A stretch of DNA of 5,258 nucleotides, from NCBI GenBank assembly GCA_028704125.1, contig JAQVLM010000260.1, positions 1 to 5,258 of the forward strand, read 5' to 3'. The translations under genes were made by a program, and so were the position numbers. The stretch is from Opitutales bacterium (lineage in GTDB: Bacteria; Verrucomicrobiota; Verrucomicrobiia; Opitutales; JAFGAQ01). The notes under the pieces were generated by a model. That model saw nothing but the letters and a program-made list of their open reading frames with translations, did no database searches and had not been told where the DNA came from. Below, piece by piece: positions 1-5,258 of the stretch (positions are counted from its first letter, which is position 1; each line of letters begins with the position of its first letter).

Positions 1-2138
1 GCGAATCCAAGTCGATACCTCCAGTCCGTGTGCCCCGTGACCCGAATATCGGACATCCCTTCATTGGCAATCGAATAACCGGTCGTGAGAATACTGCCAA
101 GGTAGGCATCCGCACTCCCGTTTTGAAGCATCCGCAGCGCATCCGACACCCCCGGAACCATGCGAATCCGAATACCAGGAAACAGGATTCTCAGACGCTC
201 CGGAATCGTCTCTCCCTCTACTGCCACCACGACCGATTCCTCCAATTCCTGAACCGATCCATAGGGCTTGCCGTCTTTTCGGGTGAAGATGACCACCGGC
301 AGATCCACCACAGGAAGCGAATACAGCATTTCCGCATCACCTCCCACCCCGGGCTCCACCCCTGCGAGGATATCGACTGCACCCGATTCCAGCATGCGGA
401 TGCCATCGTTTACAGTCGGCATGGAGACCCCCTCCGCATTGATCCCCAGAATGCGGGTTACCTGTCGCAAATAGTCAGCCGCAAGCCCCACACAGAAACC
501 CTGATCATCCACGCTGCTCACCGGAGCATGCCGGGCAAGGTATGCCGCTTTTATAACCGGATGCGCCTCCATCCACGTCAATTCCTTCCCGGTGTAAGGG
601 ATCGACGGTAGCATATCCGCGTAGCGCTCCACCATCTCCGCCCTTGCCTGATCCGTAAAGCTGGCAAGGTATTTGTCGAGAATGGACACCAACTCCGGGA
701 AGTCCTTGCGCACCCCGATCCGCAGTTCGTTGTTCTTCAGGCGGGCCACACCAGTGGATCGGATACTCGTTAAGACATGCGCACGCTGCAGATAAGACAC
801 GCTGGCAGAGTTGCCGACATAGGCATCGGCGCTTTTCTGTGAGACCGCCATCAATGCATCCAGCGTGTTCTCCACAATATGCAACTCCGCGTCGGGAAAA
901 TGCCGCCTCAGATAGGACTCCGTAGAGTAGGAAGCCTCCACCGCCACCCGCTTGCCACGCAAATCATCCAAACTCCGGCAGGGTTCCGCATCCACATGCA
1001 TCACAATCGCATTCGGCACGTTGAACACCCAACCGGTATACAAAAGATGCTCGTCACGCTCCGGTGTCCGCACAATCCCCGGGCACAAATCAACCTGCCC
1101 CGCCAAAAGCATCCGCTCCAGTTCATCCCACGGCCCATGCACCAACTCGAGCTCAAAGCCCACCCGATCCGCAAGCATGCGGATCAAGTCGGCATGGATC
1201 CCGACATACTCACCCTTGCTGTCCACATATTCAAACGGGGGCCAGTCCCTCAACGCCGCAATGCGGATCACCGGATGCTCCTTCAACCATTGTTGCTCCT
1301 GCTGCGTCAAAGCCGGCACCTTTGAAGGAATGCGACCCTCACCCAGCCAGCGTCGGAGGATCGCGGCCTCTGTTCCACTGTCGATCGATTTCAAGGCCTT
1401 GTTAATGATCGAGTGGAGAACCGGCCAATCGCTGCGCACACCCATGTATTGTTCAAAACCGGTTGCATCATAGGAACCCGCCACCTTCAGGTTGGTGATA
1501 CCGTTGGCATGCGACAGATAATCCGTTGTCCCCAGAATCCCGACAAAGGCGTCCGTCTTGCCCAACGAAACCGCCAATATCGCCTCCAATGTCGACTGGT
1601 AGTGATGTCCGTTGAGATCGGGAACCTCTTGGATGACCCGTTTTGAGGAAGCATAGTTCGCAACCAACGCAACCGACAAGGCACCGCCCGACAAGTCGGA
1701 CACTTCCACCGCAGGCATATCCTTCCGTGTCACGATCACGAGGGGAGTCCAAAGATATGGGTCGGAAAACAACAGATAATCTTCCCTTCCAGGGGATTTG
1801 ACGATGTTCGTGACAAGATCAAGATTCCGGGCGGCGGCATGTTCAAGAATCCCGGTCCACGACAAACCGTAAACCGGTTCAAATCGCAGGCCGGTCTTGT
1901 TTCCGATCCACTCAAGGTAGTCCAGAGATATCCCTCCGTAACGCAGGTTCCGGTCCCGAAAACTGTAGGGCGGATAGTTGGGGTCCGCGCCGACCCTTAT
2001 CACCGGATGCTCGCGGATCCACTCCAACTCTTCCTCCGAAAGGAATTCATGCCCGGTGGCATAAGCTGAACCCAATACCGATAGTAGAATCCAAAACAAT
2101 GCCATCCTGACGATAACCATGCGTTCGCGGAGCATCAT
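1..2138 (-). CDS. Exported protein with three tandem solute-binding (SBP_bac_3) domains, probable sensor; 3' end outside window
   Basis: The minus strand reads open from an ATG at 2138 to the left edge: 712 codons plus two bases, with no stop. An in-frame TGA (2141-2139) directly precedes this ATG, so translation cannot begin upstream; Met2 and Met7 are alternative starts. Residues 1-27 form a signal peptide: basic start (RER, R11), hydrophobic core, and AYA before the predicted cut. Three Venus-flytrap domains follow, at about 33-275, 276-512 and 513 to the edge. Each opens with W-x3-HPVI (His44, His288, His526). Unit 1 has ADPNYPPY (51-58) and SPGR (Arg118); unit 2 has DWPPF (298-302) and TPER (Arg361). 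All three have a second-lobe DA[FY] motif followed by V/L-G (Asp196, Asp438, Asp677). Family knowledge: tandem SBP_bac_3 units form the periplasmic sensor of BvgS/EvgS-type hybrid kinases, and single ones serve ABC transporters. A membrane-bound kinase or cyclase C-terminus is therefore inferred, not seen. No Shine-Dalgarno sequence precedes any candidate start. Confidence 0.93.
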   Translation of the reverse strand, partial: MMLRERMVIVRMALFWILLSVLGSAYATGHEFLSEEELEWIREHPVIRVGADPNYPPYSFRDRNLRYGGISLDYLEWIGNKTGLRFEPVYGLSWTGILEHAAARNLDLVTNIVKSPGREDYLLFSDPYLWTPLVIVTRKDMPAVEVSDLSGGALSVALVANYASSKRVIQEVPDLNGHHYQSTLEAILAVSLGKTDAFVGILGTTDYLSHANGITNLKVAGSYDATGFEQYMGVRSDWPVLHSIINKALKSIDSGTEAAILRRWLGEGRIPSKVPALTQQEQQWLKEHPVIRIAALRDWPPFEYVDSKGEYVGIHADLIRMLADRVGFELELVHGPWDELERMLLAGQVDLCPGIVRTPERDEHLLYTGWVFNVPNAIVMHVDAEPCRSLDDLRGKRVAVEASYSTESYLRRHFPDAELHIVENTLDALMAVSQKSADAYVGNSASVSYLQRAHVLTSIRSTGVARLKNNELRIGVRKDFPELVSILDKYLASFTDQARAEMVERYADMLPSIPYTGKELTWMEAHPVIKAAYLARHAPVSSVDDQGFCVGLAADYLRQVTRILGINAEGVSMPTVNDGIRMLESGAVDILAGVEPGVGGDAEMLYSLPVVDLPVVIFTRKDGKPYGSVQELEESVVVAVEGETIPERLRILFPGIRIRMVPGVSDALRMLQNGSADAYLGSILTTGYSIANEGMSDIRVTGHTDWRYRLGF
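3..2042 (-). repeat. Intragenic tandem repeat: three solute-binding domain units
   Basis: Three homologous units of about 240 residues lie head to tail (about 2042-1314, 1313-603, and 602 to the edge). The repeat shows in protein as W-x3-HPVI, then the DA[FY][VL]G motif, then a G-[VI]-R-x-D-[WF]-P type segment near the end of each complete unit (residues 233-239 and 475-481). The third unit is cut off just where this segment should begin. At the DNA level the unit starts are still recognisable: the plus strand carries the identical 14-mer ATCACCGGATGCTC at 1267-1280 and 1999-2012, and a diverged copy at about 553-566. Offsets are 732 and 714 bases, both multiples of three. Otherwise the units have diverged well, so this is an old domain duplication and not a recent DNA repeat. 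Confidence 0.88.
2058..2138 (-). other. Signal peptide of the triple solute-binding protein
   Basis: Residues 1-27 have a short basic region (RER at 4-6, Arg11), a hydrophobic stretch from Ala13 to Leu22, and small residues ending in Ala25-Tyr26-Ala27, a good signal peptidase I site. This places the three binding domains outside the inner membrane. Starting at Met7 would keep one positive charge (Arg11) and still give a working signal, so the true start may be 18 bases further in. Confidence 0.8.
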
Positions 2139-2300
2139 TCAAATCGGATTGGGGGATGAAATAACGGAGTAACGATCCAAAGAAATCCCGTTTCGAAAAA
2201 AATGCAATCCGTACAAACAAATTGATATCAGAGAAAAATCAGACTCGACGATTTCGAGTCCCGGCTTGCATCCTCCGCACACTTGCACCTTTTTTGGCTC
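2139..2300. promoter_or_regulatory. Divergent intergenic region between the sensor gene and the metal ATPase gene
   Basis: These 162 bases separate two start codons pointing away from each other, so both promoters should lie here or inside the gene ends. The stretch is richer in A+T than its neighbours, with an A run at 2196-2202 beside the palindrome TTTCGAAA (2191-2198). I could not assign a convincing -35/-10 pair in either direction. An inverted repeat at 2242-2260 is listed separately. Neither flanking start has a purine-rich ribosome-binding site. Confidence 0.55.
2242..2260. repeat. Perfect 7-bp inverted repeat upstream of the metal ATPase, candidate operator or leader hairpin
   Basis: GACTCGA (2242-2248) and TCGAGTC (2254-2260) are exact reverse complements around a 5-base spacer. 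The centre lies about 50 bases before the ATPase ATG and about 113 bases from the divergent start. The dyad could bind a dimeric metal-responsive repressor, or form an RNA hairpin in the ATPase leader. There is no T run after it on either side that would make it a terminator. A 7-bp dyad can arise by chance, so the regulatory role is inference. Confidence 0.4.
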
Positions 2301-4190
2301 ATGATCCGAGTCGTATTCGTAGCCGCCTCTCTGCTCTTTCTCGTGCTCGCATGGATGGCAGGGCCAGACCACCGTTTGAGCGACGTTTTCTACCTGCTTT
2401 CCTATGGATTCGGGGGATGGTTCGGACTGCTTTCCGCACTTCGATCGCTGGCCGCAAAGGATATCGACATCGATCTGCTCATGATCCTTGCAGCGCTCGG
2501 AGCCGCCTGGATCGGAGCTCCCGCAGAAGGCGCCCTGCTGCTCTTTCTTTTTTCGCTCTCCAACGTCCTGCAGGAATACGCCATTGGACGGACCCACCGG
2601 GCAATTGAGTCGCTTGCGAAACTCAAACCGGCATCCGCCCGTAAACTGGCAAACGGGAGCGAACCCATCAACTGCCCGTTGGAGGAAATCCATGTCGGGG
2701 ACCAAATCCGGGTGATACCGGGTGATCTCATTCCTTTGGATGGTTCTGTGGTATCCGGGGACAGTTCAGTGGACGAGAGCTCCGTTACGGGGGAATCCAT
2801 TCCGGTTAACAAAACCACCGGGGCCAAAGTGTTTGCGGGTTCGCTCAACAAAAACGGAAGCCTAACGGTTCAGGTCGAGCGGGAATCCGCCGATTCCACC
2901 CTAGCACGCATGATCTCGCTGGTGGAGCACGCCAGGGAACAGAAAGCCCAGACCCAACGGATGCTGGAAGACTTTGAAAAGCACTACGCGGCTGGAGTCA
3001 TTGTCTTTACCCTCCTGCTCATAGCAGTGATACCCAAGGTGTATGGGGTCTCATTCAACGAAGGGTTTTACCGGGCGATCACGGTTATGGTGGTTGCCTC
3101 CCCCTGCGCACTGATCATCAGCACCCCGGCATCCATCCTCAGCGCGATCGCGCGTGGAGCCCGCTGCGGGATCCTCTTCAAAGGCGGCATCCCCCTCGAG
3201 CGGGGTGCACGCATCCGCGCCATCGCGTTTGATAAAACTGGCACCCTTACGCAAGGGAGGGTTAAGCTCCAACAGATCGTCACCTATCATCCGGACCGGT
3301 CCGAAGCGGATATCCTCGGGCTCGCCGCCTCGATTGAATCTCACTCCGAACACCCGCTTGCAAAAGCCATTGTTCAGGAAGCGCACGCACGGGGCCTATC
3401 CCTGCCCGCCCTCGAAAGCTTCGAGTCCACACCCGGCCGAGGAGTCACTGCCAAATTGGATGGCCGGAAGCACTGGGTTGGTCGAAGCTCCTGGTTGAAA
3501 GAAATCGGGGTCTCCATTGAAACGGACAAATCCGATGAACTGCGCAGCCTCCAGGATGAGGGTTTCACCGCAATCGGTGTGGCCGAATCCACCCCGGATG
3601 GCTCGACCCGGCTCCTTGCATGGATCGCCCTCTCCGATTCCGTCCGACCCGATGCCGCTGACACGCTAAGGCAACTTCGCCAGTCGGGCATTCACGAAAT
3701 CGCGATGCTCACAGGCGACAATCAGAGGGTCGCCCGCCGCATCGCCTCCGAACTCGGGATCGACACCTGGCATGCCGCTCTCCTTCCCGAAGACAAGGTC
3801 CAACTCATCCGCGACCTGAGCAAACGATCCGATATCGCCATGGTGGGAGACGGCACCAATGATGCTCCCGCACTCGCCAGTGCCAACCTCGGCATCGCGA
3901 TGGGCGCGGCCGGTAGCGATGTCGCTTTGGAGTCCGCCGACATTGTGCTCATGGCCAGCGACCTGAACAAGCTCCCACTCGCGCTCAACATCTGCCGTGC
4001 CACCCGCCGTATCGTCCTGCAGAACCTCTCCTTCGCTCTCGGCATCATTGCTATCATGGTTGTGCTCACCCTTGCTCTGCCCATCTGGGGAATCGAAGTA
4101 CCACTCCCCATCGGTGTGGTTGCCCACGAAGGCGGAACCGTGCTCGTGTGCCTCAATGGCCTCCGACTACTGGTTGGCTGGCACAAATGA
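2301..4190 (+). CDS. P-type heavy-metal-transporting ATPase, PIB-4 type (SPC / HEGGT motifs)
   Basis: This is an integral inner-membrane pump coupling ATP hydrolysis to export of a metal cation. Numbered from the ATG at 2301 (629 residues), the motifs in order are: TGES of the actuator domain (163-166), SPC in the metal-binding membrane helix (267-269), phosphorylation motif DKTGT with Asp311, SEHP of the nucleotide domain (His351), TGDN (471-474), GDGTNDAP (from 516), and HEGGT in the last helix (609-613). Hydrophobic segments precede the actuator domain, flank SPC and close the protein. There is no N-terminal HMA domain and no Cys- or His-rich tail. Family knowledge: SPC plus HEGGT marks PIB-4 pumps (CoaT, CtpD, PfeT, plant HMA1), which move Co, Fe, Zn or Cd; CPC would mark Cu or Zn/Cd pumps. 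The exact metal cannot be read from sequence. An in-frame TTG at 2283 would add six residues; I prefer the ATG. No Shine-Dalgarno sequence supports either. Confidence 0.96.
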   Translation: MIRVVFVAASLLFLVLAWMAGPDHRLSDVFYLLSYGFGGWFGLLSALRSLAAKDIDIDLLMILAALGAAWIGAPAEGALLLFLFSLSNVLQEYAIGRTHRAIESLAKLKPASARKLANGSEPINCPLEEIHVGDQIRVIPGDLIPLDGSVVSGDSSVDESSVTGESIPVNKTTGAKVFAGSLNKNGSLTVQVERESADSTLARMISLVEHAREQKAQTQRMLEDFEKHYAAGVIVFTLLLIAVIPKVYGVSFNEGFYRAITVMVVASPCALIISTPASILSAIARGARCGILFKGGIPLERGARIRAIAFDKTGTLTQGRVKLQQIVTYHPDRSEADILGLAASIESHSEHPLAKAIVQEAHARGLSLPALESFESTPGRGVTAKLDGRKHWVGRSSWLKEIGVSIETDKSDELRSLQDEGFTAIGVAESTPDGSTRLLAWIALSDSVRPDAADTLRQLRQSGIHEIAMLTGDNQRVARRIASELGIDTWHAALLPEDKVQLIRDLSKRSDIAMVGDGTNDAPALASANLGIAMGAAGSDVALESADIVLMASDLNKLPLALNICRATRRIVLQNLSFALGIIAIMVVLTLALPIWGIEVPLPIGVVAHEGGTVLVCLNGLRLLVGWHK

Positions 4191-4289
4191 TCCGCATTCC
4201 CGATTCACATTCACACTTCTGAGCAAAACCACCGATCTTGAGATCATCATCCCCACCGGAATCGCACCCGCAGGAGTGAGCAATTCTGA

Positions 4290-4317
4290 CACACTCTCGA
4301 AGCAGTGTGCGACACAC
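4290..4317 (+). repeat. Overlapping, mutually exclusive short inverted repeats upstream of groES
   Basis: CACACT (4290-4295) pairs with AGTGTG (4304-4309) across an 8-base loop. The same GTGTG (4305-4309) can instead pair with CACAC (4313-4317) across a 3-base loop. The two hairpins cannot form together. Each stem is only 5-6 bp, so chance is a real alternative. No T run follows. Confidence 0.3.
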
Positions 4318-4425
4318 CTGCCACCATCCGGGACATCCGCATCCTCCCAAAAACCGAGCGACTATTCCCTAAACATATGCTGGAAAGCTCCTTACAGAAT
4401 TTCGACGCTTTGGCATCCCACATGC

Positions 4426-4454
4426 TCTAGCTTCGCTGAATCGGTCAGGCTAGA
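4426..4454 (+). repeat. Bulged hairpin in the groES leader
   Basis: TCTAGC (4426-4431) pairs with GCTAGA (4449-4454). Inside this, CTGA (4436-4439) pairs with TCAG (4445-4448) around a 5-base loop, with a 4-base bulge (TTCG, 4432-4435) on the 5' side. That gives ten base pairs, ending 45 bases before the groES start. The run TTTT begins four bases after the stem, so a weak terminator for read-through from the ATPase gene is possible. A leader element or protein-binding dyad controlling groESL is the alternative. Confidence 0.42.
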
Positions 4455-4499
4455 CTGTTTTCATTTCATACGGCTTTAACCAAATCGTATCAATCATCT

Positions 4500-4808
4500 A
4501 TGAGCTTAACACTAAGCAAAGCAAACATCACTCCGATCGGAGAACGGGTCCTCGTAAAGCTCGTTTCCGAACAGGAAGAAGTCCGCGGTGGGATCATCAT
4601 CCCTGACTCCGCAAAAGAAAAGCCGCAAACGGCTGAAGTCGTTGCCCTGGGCACCGGCAAGACCGACAAGGACGGCAAAAAGCTCTCCTTCGAAGTCAAG
4701 GTCGGCGACAAGGTCCTCATCAGCAAGTATGGCGGCACCGAGATCAAGATCGGTGATCAGCTCTACAGTTTGCTGCGCGAGGACGACATCCTCGGTATCA
4801 TCCAGTAA
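4500..4808 (+). CDS. groES: Co-chaperonin GroES (Hsp10)
   Basis: The 102-residue protein forms the heptameric lid of the GroEL chamber in the cytoplasm and is essential for ATP-driven protein folding. The conserved start TPIGERVLVK (11-20) is followed by the mobile loop that docks on GroEL. Its hydrophobic tripeptide is Ile32-Ile33-Ile34 within RGGIIIPDSAKEKP. Further marks are AEVVALGTG (45-53), VGDKVL (68-73) and the C-terminal end REDDILGIIQ. Length is close to the usual 95-100, with about seven extra residues before the conserved start and no internal ATG to shorten it. groEL follows after a 30-base gap, forming the standard operon. The bases before the ATG contain no Shine-Dalgarno sequence, unusual for a gene normally expressed at high level. 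No CIRCE element is visible upstream. Confidence 0.99.
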   Translation: MSLTLSKANITPIGERVLVKLVSEQEEVRGGIIIPDSAKEKPQTAEVVALGTGKTDKDGKKLSFEVKVGDKVLISKYGGTEIKIGDQLYSLLREDDILGIIQ

Positions 4809-4838
4809 TCAACCCAAAAATCCATTTCATACAATTAT

Positions 4839-5258
4839 ATGGCTGCCAAACAAATCCTCTTCGAAGAAGCGGCAAGGCGCAAGATCCTCAAGGGTGTTGA
4901 ACTCCTCGCCAAATCCGTCAAGGTAACCCTCGGCCCCAAGGGCCGTAATGTGCTCATCGACAAAAAGTTCGGAGCACCTACGATGACCAAGGACGGCGTC
5001 AGCGTCGCAAAGGAAATCGAATTGCCTGACCCATACGAAAACATCGGTGCCCAGATGGTCAAGGAAGTCGCTTCCAAGACCTCGGACGCGGCTGGTGACG
5101 GAACAACCACCGCTACCGTGCTCGCTGAAGCCATTTACCGCCAGGGGCTCAAGAATGTGACCGCTGGTGCGAATCCGATCTTCCTGAAGCGCGGCATCGA
5201 CAAAGCTGTTGCGACGGCTGTGCAGGAACTCAGCAAGCTCTCCAAGGCGGTCAAGGAT
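4839..5258 (+). CDS. groEL: Chaperonin GroEL (Hsp60), N-terminal 140 residues, cut by window end
   Basis: This is the start of the 60-kDa chaperonin, a double ring of 14 subunits that encloses and folds proteins with GroES. The visible part covers most of the N-terminal half of the equatorial ATPase domain and aligns without gaps to the E. coli numbering. It has Thr30 and the phosphate loop LGPKGRN (31-37), Asp52 in TKDGVSVAKEI (50-60), GAQMVKEVASKTSD (70-83), and the nucleotide-binding DGTTTAT (87-93) with Asp87. LKRGIDKAV follows at 116-124. All catalytic residues expected in this part are present. The full protein would be about 540-550 residues, so roughly three quarters lies beyond the right edge. 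It is in an operon with groES; the 30-base spacer is A/T-rich with no Shine-Dalgarno sequence, so translation may depend on an unstructured start region or on coupling to groES. Confidence 0.99.
   Translation, partial: MAAKQILFEEAARRKILKGVELLAKSVKVTLGPKGRNVLIDKKFGAPTMTKDGVSVAKEIELPDPYENIGAQMVKEVASKTSDAAGDGTTTATVLAEAIYRQGLKNVTAGANPIFLKRGIDKAVATAVQELSKLSKAVKD

Larger units (their letters stand above)
4191..4499 (+). promoter_or_regulatory. Non-coding region upstream of groES (promoter and leader)
   Basis: This 309-base stretch has no credible gene: the only start-to-stop frame wholly confined to it that I noted is 17 codons, at 4377-4430. It should hold the 3' end of the ATPase transcript and the groESL promoter. 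I found no CIRCE operator (TTAGCACTC-N9-GAGTGCTAA), no clear sigma-70 or heat-shock sigma-32 promoter, and no classical hairpin-plus-T-run terminator directly after the ATPase stop. Two potential RNA structures (4290-4317 and 4426-4454) are listed separately. The final 45 bases before the groES ATG are A/T-rich and look unstructured. Confidence 0.6.

Noticed and set aside
30..1752. Several open frames on the plus strand across 30-2069, and short minus-strand frames at 218-406 and 1468-1752
   Set aside because: They are shadows of the continuous minus-strand solute-binding frame, which has repeated family motifs and a signal peptide; the shadow translations are rich in His, Arg and Pro and resemble no family.
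2139..2705. A 188-codon minus-strand open frame, in the same reading frame as the sensor gene and ending with the TGA directly before its ATG
   Set aside because: It lies mostly antisense to the N-terminal part of the well-supported P-type ATPase, has no domain-like sequence, and is rich in Cys, Gly and Lys as expected for a shadow frame. It is not a broken 5' part of the sensor gene, whose signal peptide begins cleanly after the stop.
3666..4186. Two overlapping minus-strand open frames of about 154 codons antisense to the ATPase C-terminal half
   Set aside because: The plus strand carries TGDN, GDGTNDAP and HEGGT at exactly the expected positions here; the antisense frames show no motifs.
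4234..4245. GATCT-TG-AGATC palindrome after the ATPase stop, considered as a terminator
   Set aside because: As a hairpin it would have only about four base pairs and there is no T run after it; a short palindrome of this kind is expected by chance.
4274..4296. GAGTG ... CACTC pair resembling CIRCE half-sites
   Set aside because: The half-sites are in the opposite order to CIRCE (which reads CACTC then GAGTG), the spacer is 13 bases instead of 9, and the flanking TTAG/CTAA bases are missing.
4377..4430. A 17-codon open frame before groES, considered as a leader peptide
   Set aside because: It lacks a ribosome-binding site, has no run of regulatory codons, and is of a length expected by chance, although its stop overlaps the hairpin at 4426-4454.
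3997..4479. Plus-strand open frame of 160 codons running from the ATPase gene into the groES upstream region
   Set aside because: It starts inside the ATPase gene in another frame, and its product is Ser/Pro-rich with no recognisable domain; it looks like chance extension into non-coding DNA.
1..5258. tRNA or rRNA genes, CRISPR arrays, transposases, terminal inverted repeats, attachment sites, toxin-antitoxin or defence genes
   Set aside because: I looked for these on both strands and saw none; nearly all of the window is accounted for by four ordinary genes and two intergenic regions.

Overview
The window holds four protein genes and no RNA gene, insertion sequence, CRISPR array or phage feature that I can support. 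From left to right they are: (1) a large minus-strand gene whose 3' end lies beyond the left edge, coding for an exported protein with three tandem periplasmic solute-binding (SBP_bac_3 / Venus-flytrap) domains; (2) a divergent plus-strand gene for a P-type heavy-metal ATPase of the PIB-4 type; (3) groES; and (4) the first 140 codons of groEL, cut by the right edge. The GroES and GroEL sequences, moderate to high GC and lack of Shine-Dalgarno sequences suggest a Gram-negative-type environmental bacterium. From remembered GroEL sequences I lean towards Verrucomicrobiota (Opitutia-like), but this is inference and not a database result.

Region 1-2138 (minus strand) is one uninterrupted frame of 712 codons with an N-terminal signal peptide. 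Its three repeat units begin with the same Trp-x-x-x-His-Pro-Val-Ile signature, spaced 244 and 238 residues apart. Units 1 and 2 look like working ligand-binding domains; unit 3 has lost several hallmark residues. Such arrays are typically the periplasmic sensor part of BvgS/EvgS-like hybrid histidine kinases or of other membrane signalling proteins. The output domain, if there is one, is outside the window.

Region 2139-2300 is the divergent intergenic region, with a perfect 7-bp inverted repeat close to the ATPase start. Region 2301-4190 is the ATPase. It has every catalytic P-type motif, an SPC membrane motif instead of CPC, and a C-terminal HEGGT motif, and it lacks an N-terminal heavy-metal-binding domain. 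This is the PIB-4 signature (CoaT/CtpD/PfeT/HMA1 relatives), implying export of a divalent metal such as Co, Fe or Zn.

Region 4191-4499 is a 309-base non-coding leader before groES. It contains two potential RNA-hairpin regions but no CIRCE operator that I can find. Regions 4500-4808 and 4839-5258 are the groESL operon, coding for the cytoplasmic chaperonin. The metal pump and the chaperonin are on the same strand but probably transcribed separately. Nothing in the sequence ties the sensor, the pump and the chaperonin into one pathway. I see no clear undescribed multi-gene system; the points most worth a second look are the triple-domain sensor with a decayed third unit, the SD-less starts of all four genes, and the structured groE leader.
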